This document shows positions 1-9,505 of a stretch of 64,000 bases of DNA, in pieces. This stretch comes from Temnothorax longispinosus. Taxonomy: Eukaryota; Arthropoda; Insecta; Hymenoptera; Formicidae. Positions within the stretch are counted from its first letter, which is position 1. Each line of letters starts with the position of its first letter. The stretch spans positions 13,260,241 through 13,324,240 of the forward strand of contig NC_092363.1 in assembly GCF_030848805.1 (NCBI RefSeq), given 5' to 3'. The notes beneath the pieces were generated by a model. The model had not been told where the DNA came from. It was given only the letters and a program-made list of their open reading frames with translations, and searched no databases. The translations under genes were made by a program, and so were the position numbers.

Positions 1-213
1 TGTAAAGTCCGGCGCTGTGGCCTTTGAGAATAGGCTTTGTTGCTAATTATAAATAACGAATTTTGCAATGAAAAATATTTTTTTACATCTACAAATGTTG
101 CTAAAACCATTACCCAAGTTTCAATAAGTTTCATTTTAATGAGTCTTTAAAAAAAAATCCAGAAAATTGCCTTGTTTTCAGCGTTTTACATAAGGCTTGT
201 AGCTAGTAATTAT

Positions 214-915
214 GGTACATATTTTCCTTTACACAGTCAGCCCAAAATAACTTTTGACTGATCTTGATGTTGACTTTGACCTTCAAAGAGTTCAAAGTCA
301 TTTATCTTTCTCGTCGCTCGTTGCTTATTAAGAAGTTATTAACAAAACAATTTGGTAATTATTTAGATTAACATACCCATCTTCAATATCAACCAACTAT
401 TATCTGCTTTAACAAGGGGTAAAAAAGTGTATGCGTGGATGCAGTGGGTTCCGCTCCCCTGCGGGGGGAGGTCCACCTCCAAAAAACTAACCTAACCCAA
501 TTGTTGTGTGAGTGGAAAAATGTATGTGTAATTATACATGTGTGATCCGCCCACACAACAATTGGGTTGGGTTATGCTAGGTTAGTTTTTTTGGGGGTGG
601 AGCTCTCCGCAAGGAGGCGAAACTCACTGCATCCACGCATACACTTTTCCTCCCGCTTCGTTAAAGCAGATAATAGTTGGTCCACTCACACAACATTCTT
701 TTGTTTTGTACACAAACGTGTCGAATAAGTATAATCATATTGGAGATTTATTTTAGGGTAAAGGTGCAAATATTTACCTTGTTTTGTTAATAACTTTGTA
801 ATGAACAATGAGCGACGGAAAAGGTCAATGACCTTGAACTCCTTGAAGGTCAAAATCAACATCAAGGTCAGTCAAGTGTCATTTGGGGTTAACTGTGTAA
901 AGGGAAATATTTACT
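214..915. repeat. Foldback element with long imperfect inverted arms
   Basis: The arm at 214-360 (ACACAGTCAGCCCAAAAT, then a run rich in TGACCTTCAA, then TTATTAACAAAACAA) recurs inverted at about 775-915. A second nested stem, 425-515 against 550-650, contains CTAACCTAACCCAATTG and GC-rich GTGGATGCAGTG. The same arm family occurs at 39243-40310 and, diverged, at 20238-32815. No coding capacity. Bases 1-213 show no feature. Confidence 0.75.
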
Positions 916-975
916 TTTATAATTTTAATTAATTTTATAATTTTTAATTTTATAAATTTTTTTCTTATTTTTTAG

Positions 976-1164
976 TGCTTCATATCTTGGAAATACCTTA
1001 CAACAAGCCAATAGTAGAAAGTCAATCACATTCACACCTGCACAACGTGACACAAGTGGCCTTAAATTATAAAGGTGATCGACAATTGGCATTAATAGAT
1101 GTCAATAAAGATTTATTTTTAATTGCAATAAGGACAACAAGCTCTGGAAGAATATGCAAAATAG
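976..1164 (+). CDS. IFT80: IFT80-like exon (intraflagellar transport, WD-repeat region)
   Basis: Internal exon bounded by a T-rich acceptor ending TTTTTTAG and a donor G|GTATGT. It encodes about 62 residues, including NVTQVALNYKGDRQLALIDV and a following NKDLF, the blade pattern of the second beta-propeller of IFT80 (IFT-B subunit needed for ciliogenesis). It begins with two bases of a split codon and ends with one base of a codon. That phase joins exactly to the exon at 43499, giving KIATMAQNIVW, which follows the family order. Earlier exons lie before the window. In insects cilia are confined to sensory neurons and sperm, so expression there is expected. The family call is from remembered pattern, not a search; another WD-repeat IFT subunit is the main alternative. 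Confidence 0.75.
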
Positions 1165-1244
1165 GTATGTGATATATGCATTGTATACATGTATAATTAT
1201 TAAATATGTAATTACTAATAAAATTAACTTAAATGTAATTACTA

Positions 1245-1285
1245 ATATGTATGTATGTATGTATGTATGTATGTGTATGTATGTA
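1245..1285. repeat. (TATG)n microsatellite at a LINE 3' end
   Basis: About ten units of TATG with one variant. On the minus strand it directly follows an AATAAA and the 3' end of the LINE remnant at 1286-1744, so it is probably that element's terminal simple repeat. Confidence 0.7.
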
Positions 1286-1744
1286 AGTCATTTATTGCTA
1301 TTCCCCGTAGGGTTTACAATCTTTTGACAGTGGCGTTTTAAAGGGACGTACCCAACCCTGTATACAAGACACCTCTCTTGTTCTTAACATAAATCTAGTC
1401 AAGTGGCGTTTTCTAGGGACGTACCCAACCCTTTACAATGACAACACTTTCCTAACCCGTCCTGACCATAGCGGCCTTTAACATTCTAGCGCCCTTTCTC
1501 CCTTTCTCGCCCCTTTTTCTTGCCCTTTTCCCTCTCCTCGTCTGTCCATTTCCCTCCTTCCCTACCTCACCTACTTCATCTCCTCCTGCTCTTGCGTTCC
1601 CCTTTCTTTTTTGCTCTCTCTTCCATCACCCTTCGCACCCTTCCTCTCTTTCTGCCCTCTTTTCGCCTTTCTTCCCTGCTCCTGCTTCACCTCAACCGCC
1701 TTCCTATCGTCCCTCAGCCCGCTGCTTCCTCTTTCTGTCCGCTC
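1286..1744 (-). mobile_element. LINE 3'-end remnant, part 1 (continues at 6161)
   Basis: On the minus strand the end reads AACCCTACGGGGAATAGCAA followed by TAAATGAC and then the TACA repeat, a LINE-type tail. GTACGTCCCT..AACGCCACTTG occurs twice (about 1325-1350 and 1398-1425). The rest is purine-rich on the minus strand. The remnant was split by the Transib insertion at 1745. No intact reading frame. Confidence 0.45.
1740..1744. repeat. Target-site duplication CGCTC, left
   Basis: Identical to 6161-6165 and directly abuts CACAGTG. Five bases and GC-rich, as expected for Transib. Confidence 0.9.
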
Positions 1745-1861
1745 CACAGTGGGCCAGAAGTCCACTATGGTTGGCCAAAATGCAATTTTTTGAACTTACA
1801 TGAAATCAAACATATATGATATTATATATTTATGTACACTTTCCTACACTAAATGCTAAAA
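1745..1861 (+). repeat. Transib left terminal inverted repeat
   Basis: Matches the reverse complement of 6044-6160 at 115 of 117 positions. Heptamer CACAGTG is followed 23 bases later by CCAAAATGC, which shares 6 of 9 bases with the RSS nonamer consensus ACAAAAACC. The nonamer comparison is inference. Confidence 0.92.
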
Positions 1862-2296
1862 AGGTTTTCGAGGTTGCTGAATTCGAATCCGTACTCAAAA
1901 TTCAGAAATTCAAAATGGCGGATCCAATATGGCAGACAAAATTGCTAAAAATGCTCCGATTGTGTAGCAATTTGATACTAAAACGTTTTCGAGGTTGCTG
2001 AATTCGAATCCGTACTCAAAATTCAGAAATTCGAAATGGCGGATCCAATATAGCAGACGAAATTGCTAAAAATGCTCTGATTGTGTAGCAATTTGATACT
2101 AAAAGGTTTTCGAGGTTGCTGAATTCGAATCCGTACTCAAAATTCAGAAATTCAAAATGGCGGATTTAATATGGCGGACGAAATTGCTAAAAATGCTCCG
2201 ATTGTGTAGCAAGTTGATACTAAAAGGTTTTCGAAGTTGCTGAATTCGAATCCGTACTCAAAATTCAGAAATTCAAAATGGCGGATCCAATATGGT
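1862..2296 (+). repeat. 121-bp subterminal tandem repeat, about 3.6 copies
   Basis: GTTTTCGAGGTTGCTGAATT starts at 1864, 1985 and 2106; a variant (GAAGTTG) starts at 2227. The spacing is exactly 121 each time. Each unit contains AAATGGCGGATCCAATATGG, or a close variant. Placed just inside the left inverted repeat, where transposase-binding repeats often sit. Confidence 0.95.
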
Positions 2297-2426
2297 ACTT
2301 ACACAATAAAAAGATATGATTATGTAATTAAAACGCCTGCAGTTTGCCTACAAAATCTGTAGTTTCTGGGGCCTACCACGAGGAAGTTACAGTGCGATTT
2401 CAGACCCCTTAATTACCGTATCAATA

Positions 2427-2556
2427 ATTCGGGGTGCTTTATTAAAATGAGTCCCCTCGCCTCTCATTGTATTCGAGGTGCTTTGTTAAAGTGAGTCCTC
2501 TCGCCTCTCACTGTATTCGGGGTGCTTTCTGAGTGAGTCCCCTCGCCTCTCACGTT
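2427..2556 (+). repeat. 44-bp tandem repeat, three copies
   Basis: Units begin ATTCGGGGTGCTTT or ATTCGAGGTGCTTT at 2427, 2471 and 2515 and end CTCGCCTCTCA. The third copy is slightly shortened. Lies inside the Transib element. Confidence 0.93.
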
Positions 2557-2585
2557 ATTTAAAAAAAAACCTTCAGAAATCAATG

Positions 2586-2630
2586 CACAGTGGGCCAGGA
2601 GATTCAGTTCCGTGCGTGGCCAAAAGTAAC
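2586..2630 (+). repeat. Second Transib-end-like sequence inside the element
   Basis: CACAGTGGGCCAGGAGATTC at 2586 resembles the outer terminus (CACAGTGGGCCAGAAG), and GGCCAAAA recurs at the expected distance. Downstream, at about 2640-2690, is a diverged copy of the AAATGGCNNATCCAAT motif of the 121-bp units. It may be an older internal terminus or a related non-autonomous insertion. Confidence 0.7.
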
Positions 2631-2884
2631 AAACCCATTTAAAATGGCTAATCCAATGTGGCGAACAATTATTTCGACTTTGCTGGATTAAAAATTTTCA
2701 ACATGAAACATTTAGTAATATTAATATTATTATTACTATTATTATTAATAATTTTTGGGGGGTTTTTTGTTTTTTTGTTGGTTTTTGGCATTTTATATTT
2801 GTTTTTTTCTTACTATATCTTAATCATAAGTTGACTTAAAAATAAATTAATATGAAAATAGTTTATCGTGAATTTTTAAACTAG

Positions 2885-5055
2885 TAATTATCAAAGGTTT
2901 TTTTATCGGATAACTCTATGCTATCAAGTAGTTGATTAAACGTATCAAATCCAGTATTTTTTTCAGCGACATCTTCTGTTGTACTACCATCATTATCACT
3001 ATCCTGTTCTTCTTCATCTGCATTGATCAAAAGTAATTACGTCACTTCTGTTGGCAACGGTATATAATCGTTTTCTTTTACTCATTCGAGATGTCATACT
3101 CATGTTAGATACTATTGGATCGGAGGTGTCCATTACTCAATAAAATAAATCTTCTAAGTTTGTTTTCCTGCTGAAATGTCTACTGTGACTAATTGTAAGT
3201 CTGAAATGTCTGTAATCCTTATTACGAGATTCGGACGCCTCTTCTCCAAACATTCCTACTGGTAAGATAGAGTGCCTTATTATATCTCCAGAATGAATCA
3301 ATATTTTATGAATTGTCGATGGCATGGGAAACCATGAATAAAGTTAGACATATAACTGTGCAGTATTTGTACAGAATTCTTCGAATTTTTTTACATCAAT
3401 TGGTAGTTGGCATGAAAGAGTAATTAAAATAATCTTGAAATTATGTACCAAGCGGTGATCAATTTGTAAGCAATCAGCGAAAATATCTGCATTTTTAAAT
3501 GCTCTGCGTGCTGTATTGCCGTCGTTAGTATTACCACTGCCACCAGCTTTTGGCTTATCAACTATCAGGCCTAATTTATCATGCAGAGATTTTTGTACTT
3601 GAACTTTTTGTTCTGCCAACAGTTTTTTTTCTTCAGGAGTTTTCACCTGCCATTTTTTGATATTAATTCGATACGCTATATGCAAACAGCATTCAAAATA
3701 CCTAATCCAGGCATGTAATGCGCTAACTCCATACTGAAGTGAATTAGGATCAAGAAGAAACTTGTTTGTTTGTCCAGAGATGTTCTGAAAATCATTGAAA
3801 TTCTTTGGAGTTGATTTACAAATAGGGCAACTTTGTGAGGACTTGGTATTTGTTAAAATATTAAGTACTTTCCCATCAATCAAAGTTAAATGCAGAGAAA
3901 AATGAATTACCACCTTCTGACCCGCACTTAATACCACCTCAAAAAATTTTAATTCATCGATTTGCTTTTGAATTTCAGCTTTCTGAGATAGAATAACTTC
4001 CGTTGATTCTTTAATAAAATGTAATTTAACTAGACGACAAAATCTTGGAGATTGTGAGGAATGATTGTACCAAACTATCTTTCCATTTTCCGTTGTTAAT
4101 TGCAAGGATATAAGTGTTGTAGCAAAAATATTTTCATCGCTGAAATCATTGTCATCTGAACTGTTTTTAAAACGCTGTTTATACCTTGAGTGCCCACTGC
4201 TACCATCAAACTCCCAGGAACATGTTAAAACTAATTCTACTTCCGTTAATTTACACGTATCCATGATTCGAAATAAGATTTCTTTTTGCATTTCAACTAT
4301 TCGCTTGCCTGTATGATTTAATAATGACTGAAGAGAAACCTGTGCTATGTGTTCATTGATAACGATTGTATCCTTTGATGGTCTTTAAAGGCTCTTAGTT
4401 TCTGTTATCTTATTATAAGCAGGCCAAATATTAGCTCCAGACGAATTTGACACTCTCGACGAATAGCGTTATATACTTCTTTTGATAAAGACTGATGGTC
4501 TAATAAGAAAACTAAAGCCTCTAACGGAGTTTTCATAATGATTGGAGTCTCTTTAGTATGCATTAATTTTTTTATTTTAGTAGCTCGAGAAGGACTCTTC
4601 GTAAGATCATCGAGTACTGTCCTAAGATAATTCTTTTTAGACATAGTAGCTGCATGACGTGCTGCTAAAATAAGTCTTTGGGGATCATGAGCATTACTAA
4701 AACTAATCGCAGAAATTTCTCGTCTTTTCGATCGATTATATTTATCTGGATAATCAAGAGGTCTTCTACCAGTACTTATTTTTATTTTTTTAGGGATAAA
4801 ATCAGGTACAACGAATTCTGAATCAAGCCAGTCTTTATTCTTTAAAAAAAATCTGTCAGTTTTTCTACATGCGGCATTAAATCTGATATTGCGCTTTGCT
4901 TTGAGTGTAGATAATGCAAGCTTGAGGCGATCCAGATTTTCACCATCTAAATTATTAACATTTTTACCAAGTTTAGATAATATGTACGTGAAGACTAAAT
5001 CTATGTCTGATGATTTTGAAAGCTGCTCAATAATTTCTCGTTTACTGAAATTCAT
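2885..5055 (-). pseudogene. Transib transposase (RAG1-core-like), degraded
   Basis: Three blocks on the minus strand. 5055-4405 is the N-terminal part (216 codons). 4291-3344 holds the core: the first catalytic Asp in EFDGSSGHSRYKQ (near residue 29), zinc-type CPIC (near residue 155) and GNTNDGNTARRAF. 3325-3137 holds HKILIH, EEASESRNKDYRHF and FSRKTNLEDLF. In RAG1 the corresponding signatures are the DGM..DVSEK catalytic region, the CTLC and HKTLAH zinc ligands, NGNFARKL, and ESGNKLFRRFRK with the catalytic Glu. Breaks: frame change between 4405 and 4291, in-frame TAA at 3344-3346 and TGA at 3137-3139, then a readable acidic tail to about 2885. I could not place the second catalytic Asp with certainty. 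Not expected to be active. Confidence 0.88.
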
Positions 5056-5215
5056 TTTCTTACAATCACAAAATACCGTACCGGGTTATAACACTTGATC
5101 TGCATAAAAGTCTCGAACTCGGCTGGGGGTCCCCCTTGTAATAGGGATCGTGGATGATTTTCACATGCAAGAAAGATTCGCCGCCTAGCGGCGGCGCCTC
5201 GCACTAAGTTTGCCG

Positions 5216-5373
5216 CATGTATGTACTAGAGAGCCTCGTAGGGAGAGAGTGGCGAACTCGTCACGTGACCCCTTTTCCTCTGATTGGTCGCGGCCGTTAA
5301 ACAATCAGAGGAAAGGGAGTCACGTGACGAGTTTGCCACTCTCTCCCTACGAGGCTCTCTAGTATATACATGT
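5216..5373. repeat. Near-perfect hairpin repeat inside Transib
   Basis: CTAGAGAGCCTCGTAGGGAG at 5226 onward recurs inverted near 5342-5362. The arms are about 65 bp, contain CGTCACGTGAC, and flank the spacer GGTCGCGGCCGTTAAAC. It looks like a foldback MITE; it lies upstream of the transposase start. Confidence 0.85.
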
Positions 5374-6043
5374 AACACAATACACAAAGAAAATGATGAA
5401 ACATAAATTAGTTAGTTGTAAGTGTTCTATTGAAATCCTCTCCCTGCAAGACTCACGTAAAAGAGAATATGAGCTTAAGATATCTTGAGATGTGACATCG
5501 CACCACGAATGAATTCAAAATCGACAATTTTAAAACACTATTCTTATTAATTTTGAAATAAATTTGAAAAAATCTTGAAGACAGTTCTTAGAATCTTTTA
5601 GGTTACCATGTATTTCAGTCAGTGCGACTTACAGTATCAAATATATAATTTTTCTCAGTCATTGTAATTAAAAGGCGCAAAAAGGCGCATATTCAAGTTA
5701 TAGTATACATCTTTACGAGCAATTTGATATATCATACGATTGATTTTAGAGTGGAAGCTCAGGGAAGGTTTTATTTGAAATTGAACAAGTGCACTATAAA
5801 ATTTTAAAAAATTAGTTTCATCAAACGAAAAAAGTCAATGTAGCATAAGGAACTTCATGTATTATATAAAAATAACTTTATTTGTTTAATTTAAAAAAAT
5901 AAAAATATACTCCTATGACATTTGATTAGATAAGATTCATAGCAAAGGGTGTACGAAAGTTATAGAACGTTTAGATTTGCAAACACTTTTTTTTACATTC
6001 AAGTCCTTCCACAAACAATTTCAATCAACATAAAGAAAAACTA

Positions 6044-6160
6044 TTTTAGCATTTAGTGTAGGAAAGTGTATATAAATATATAATATCATATATGTTTGAT
6101 TTCATGTAAGTTCAAAAAATTGCATTTCGGCCAACCATAGTGGACTTCTGGCCCACTGTG
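6044..6160 (-). repeat. Transib right terminal inverted repeat
   Basis: Reverse complement of 1745-1861 with two mismatches; ends CACTGTG, directly followed by the duplicated CGCTC (6161-6165). Confidence 0.92.
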
Positions 6161-6165
6161 CGCTC

Positions 6166-7260
6166 TTCCGAACTTCTTCCCTTTTTGCCTCCTCTTTTAC
6201 TTGCCCTTTGCCTTCACTCTGCTTTCCTTCACCCTTTTATTCTTTCTTCCGCTCTTCTGCCTCCCTTCACCTTTCTTCTCCCCTTCTATTCTTCCTCCGC
6301 CTTCACCCTCTTCTCTCTCTTTCCCTCGCTTTTTTATTTCGCTCTCCTTCACTTCCGCTGTCTTTCCCATTCTCTGCGTCTCCGCTTCTCCACTCTGCCT
6401 TCCGTTTAAACAACACGTGCAATCCTGCGCTCACCTCGCACCATCGATATCTCTACCCTCCATCGATCTATCGATCCTTTCACTCGCCGCTCCTTTGTTG
6501 CTGCATTACTGCGTGCTGTAAATCCGCCTTGTCTATTCTCCTGTCGCCTCTTCCGTCGTCTCTCCCTACCGTCGGTAACTCCTCCCTCCGTCTTACCGAC
6601 CTGCGCTCCTGTCCTCTGTTTCATTCCCGCTCTATATTCTCCCTATCCCTGCATCCTGCAGTGGGGCCAATCTGCCCATAGCTCCCTGCTCAGCCCGCTC
6701 GGTAAAGGTCTATCCAAACAAACTTGGATAGGTGCATAACCATATGCATAAAGAAACGGATTGGTCTATTTCCTTATGCACATGCATATGGACCAATCAA
6801 TTCTCTTATGCTTATGTTTATGGGCTTATGCAAGTTTGTGTGGATATAGCTTAAAGCAAGGAGCACACACTTCTGCACAACGCATAATGCGTAAGCATAA
6901 GAAAATTGATTGGTCTATTTCCTTATGCACATGTGTATGGACCAATCAATTTTCTTATGCTTACGCATTATGCGTTGTGCAGAAGTGTGTGCTCCCCGCT
7001 TAACGACACTCGGTCCTCAGTTCCATCACCAACTTCTCCCTCCAATCCATCCAATCCATCCTCTTACCACGTGATGTCCGCGTGTCGATCAACGAGCAAA
7101 CGCATCCGCTCTCATATCGCGGGCAACACTCCGCGCCTTTTCGCATCCACTAGTGATCCTCTAAGGAGTGATCGGAATAATTGTCGCCATTTGTCTCAAA
7201 ACCGGAAGTGGTATGTTCAGCGGCAAAATTCAAACGTGTTTCAATGCAAATGTGTATATT
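6166..7260 (-). mobile_element. LINE remnant, part 2, with MITE insertions
   Basis: Pyrimidine-rich on the plus strand, like 1480-1744 across the Transib insertion. Reading frames here are low-complexity and not credible as genes. The stretch 7150-7206, containing CTAGTGATCCTCTAAGGAGT and GTCTCAAAACCGG, recurs inverted at 9510-9595, so it is repeat-derived. Confidence 0.4.
6857..6998. repeat. Palindromic MITE
   Basis: GGAGCACACACTTCTGCACA and the following 45 bases recur inverted to 6998, with a short loop around CCTTATGCACATGTGTATGG. A partial related stem occurs at about 6740-6830 with the same GATTGGTCTATTTCCTTATG core. Confidence 0.9.
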
Positions 7261-7411
7261 TTATATAATTAGACATAATCGACGCGCGCTACGCGCGTGT
7301 TATTTAGCTTTAATTGTACAATTCCTATTACATTATAGTAATAACTTAACCTATTGATACACAAACTGTCAAAACAAGTGATGATAACAACATTTAACAA
7401 CATTTCTGCAG

Positions 7412-7522
7412 ATCGCAGAAATGTTTCCAAATGTTGACAAGGAAGTTATCAAATCAGTATATGATGCCAATCACGGCAAGAAAGACATTACAATTAATTT
7501 GTTGCTTCAGATGTGCGAATAA
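7412..7522 (+). CDS. TOLLIP: Orphan CUE-domain exon (TOLLIP-like last exon)
   Basis: Acceptor TTTCTGCAG at 7403-7411, then 36 codons and TAA. The peptide starts IAEMFPNVDKEVIKSVYDAN and ends TINLLLQMCE. This is the ubiquitin-binding CUE helix bundle with the MFP and LL signature, close to the C terminus of Toll-interacting protein, an endosomal adaptor in innate immune signalling. An AATAAA at 7978 could serve its 3' end. No other TOLLIP exon (C2 domain, Tom1-binding region) is recognisable in the window. The exon is phase 0 on its left, so it cannot splice in frame from the IFT80 exon ending at 1164. Either a translocated genomic fragment or evidence of misassembly. Another CUE protein is possible. 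Confidence 0.6.
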   Translation: MAEMFPNVDKEVIKSVYDANHGKKDITINLLLQMCE

Positions 7523-8048
7523 GTCCTAATTTTCTACGCAGCTAGAATGCCATATACGTAACTTTATCGTATCCTTCGTTAATGGACATTTTTTTCCTTT
7601 GGAATGTAAGATGATGTACGAAATTCTAATTTGTAATACTTCCATACGTAATAATATATATTAAGGTCGAACATTCTTTGAATATGTGAAATAATGAAAT
7701 ATTTCTCTTCCGAAGAAACATATTATATTTTAATTGAATATAACATTGAATTATTCTTACAATTAGTCAATTTTGTTACGTATATGTTATTGTTATTTTA
7801 GAGTTTATATTATCTTTTTCTCTCCTCATATTTCCATATACATGAGTATTTATTTATTCAATTGCGTTATATATTACATGATTTACTGGTCTCTGTATAT
7901 AATTTAAATACATATTGCGCGTTCTACAAAATTGTAAAAAGATATACGCTTAATTAATATTTGCACACATAAATTGTAATAAATATCAAATATATATACA
8001 TAATTTGTACAATTATTCATATCGAAGAAATAGAATAAGCCGAAAGTG
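7523..8048 (+). other. Gene-free AT-rich stretch, probable 3' UTRs
   Basis: No coding signal. Lies between the CUE exon and the convergent THAP gene. AATAAA at 7978-7983 on the plus strand. Confidence 0.4.
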
Positions 8049-9109
8049 TCAGAAAATTTCGAAAATTTTATACATAAGCAGCGAAACGACTGTAGCTACA
8101 GAAATAATTAACAGTGAATGTGTATTTTTTACTGTTAAGTTGCAGGGCATAGAGTTGTTTTTAGATTTACATTTCTCGTTCTTCGTCAGCTTGTGATCCA
8201 CATCGGTGTCCGCTTCGTAAATCAAGTGCCTCGACTCCACCTCGGCGTGATCAAATTCCGCGGGAATAATCCACGTTTTTACCTGTTTTAAATTGGAACA
8301 GATCAGTTTAATTGTTTTTATATTACCACTAATAAATGTACTACTGTAATGTAATGAGATCTTACCATTATTTACGGGTATTTCTTCCTGTGCTTCTTGC
8401 GATGTTTCATTAAAAATTTCATGAGCAGGAATATTCCTTGATTCATCATCTTCTTCAGATGTATTTACTGGTATCAGACGATCACCAAAAATAATTGGAA
8501 CTGCTGTAGATTTCAAGCGGCATTTAATTACCTCCTCGTGTTTTTTCCCACATCTTGTCTGAGAAATGAATCTGAAAAAAATATGGAGCAATTTAATTAG
8601 AAAAATAAGGAATAACAATAAAATATAGATTATTTTTGTGTATTAAAACTTTGTTATTTTTATTAATTCTATTTAGTCCTTAAAAATAATAAGTAATAGT
8701 TAATAGTAAAAATGATAAGTAATAATTAATACTTATAGTGATCTTTTTTTATAAAAAATGCAAAGAACATTAACTTTTAAATAAGCAAAATTCATTTTAA
8801 AACTTTTTCTTATCATTAATATCCATTTCTACCAATGCAGATTAACTTTGACTTTGGCTTAACTTACCTTTTATCTTTCTCTAATTTCAAGAACTAGAAA
8901 AAGATGAAAAGTATATAATAAATATATTATGTTTGTACCATACTTACTGAACACAATGTCGAACTCACTCCAGGAACCCAGTCTGCACGGTTAACATTAG
9001 CGATCCACAGTTTTCTTCTTTTCTCTTCTCGTGGGAATCTACACATTTGGAAGCCTTTGCTCGATGAGTTCGTACAATAATCCGCACTGCAATCGTCATA
9101 TTTCTTTTT
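8049..9109 (-). CDS. THAP-domain protein, two exons, one frameshift
   Basis: Minus-strand exon 9109-8948 (acceptor TTTACAG, donor TCA|GTAAG) encodes the C2CH zinc-finger start: CSADYCTNSSSKGFQMCRFP, then LW, W.P and LCS. After a 376-bp intron, exon 8571-8049 supplies IHF, then, after a one-base shift near 8535, CRLKSTAVPIIF, the usual end of a THAP domain. The rest is acidic and Ser-rich, with a final hydrophobic segment (residues HSLLIISVATVVSLLMYKIF) before the stop. THAP proteins bind DNA. Many are transposase-derived. A C-terminal membrane-like segment is unusual for the family. A possible internal intron (8365-8283) would break that tail's frame. The frameshift could be a sequencing error or a lesion. 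Confidence 0.7.
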
Positions 9110-9296
9110 CTGTAAATAAAACGTACGTATTTATAAATAATTGTATAGGTTATGTGATATGTTAAGCTACATGCAAATTATGACTGTAGTTGTTTTTTTT
9201 CTTTACATTTTTTCAGCATAGCGTAAAATAACATGGGTCAACGCCATCAACGCATAATATAAGAAACGTATCAGTTACGACGTTATATGCTTACCT

Positions 9297-9340
9297 AATA
9301 GATGCCTCGGGTTGAGATCGATACTTTCACGCATTCACAC
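9297..9340 (-). other. Probable 5' exon of the THAP gene
   Basis: Minus strand reads GGCATCTATTAG|GTAAGC at 9297, a good donor followed after 187 bp by the acceptor of the THAP exon. An ATG in this exon does not stay in frame with the zinc finger, so the true start is undecided. The upstream limit is not visible. Confidence 0.4.
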
Positions 9341-9505
9341 TCACTTAGAGTCACGTAAAAATCGGTAAAAATAATCGTAGAAATAAAGATCAGCGGCGAA
9401 GAAAAGCACGAAATCACGCATTCTCTCATGTATTACCGCCATAACTGATCGCAGCCCAGTCTGCCCAGTCTGTATGGCTGTCTCTCTTACTCGCTCGCTC
9501 TTTCT

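Larger units (their letters stand above)
1745..6160 (-). mobile_element. Transib DNA transposon (RAG1-like), complete ends
   Basis: 4416-bp element with 117-bp terminal inverted repeats (1745-1861 and 6044-6160, two mismatches). Both ends start CACAGTGGGCCAGAAGTCCA. The first seven bases, CACAGTG, equal the consensus heptamer of V(D)J recombination signals, as expected for Transib, the transposon superfamily related to RAG1. It is flanked by identical 5-bp duplications, CGCTC (1740-1744 and 6161-6165), the Transib duplication length. It carries a broken transposase on the minus strand (2885-5055), two tandem arrays near the left end and a hairpin repeat near the right. Well-matched ends suggest fairly recent transposition, presumably by a transposase supplied elsewhere. 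Confidence 0.92.

Noticed and set aside
1520..1819. Frames rich in Leu/Ser/Pro or Arg/Lys/Glu over the CT-rich stretch
   Set aside because: Low-complexity pyrimidine tract; frames exist on both strands and cross the Transib junction, so they cannot be one gene.
1862..2296. Possible CRISPR array
   Set aside because: Repeats are contiguous 121-bp units without unique spacers, in a eukaryotic transposon.
6140..6681. Overlapping plus-strand frames beginning in the Transib end
   Set aside because: Same polypyrimidine composition in all frames; no domain and one frame starts inside the inverted repeat.
976..7522. Possible IFT80-CUE fusion transcript
   Set aside because: The IFT80 exon ends after one base of a codon and the CUE exon needs phase 0; the joint hits a stop within about ten codons.
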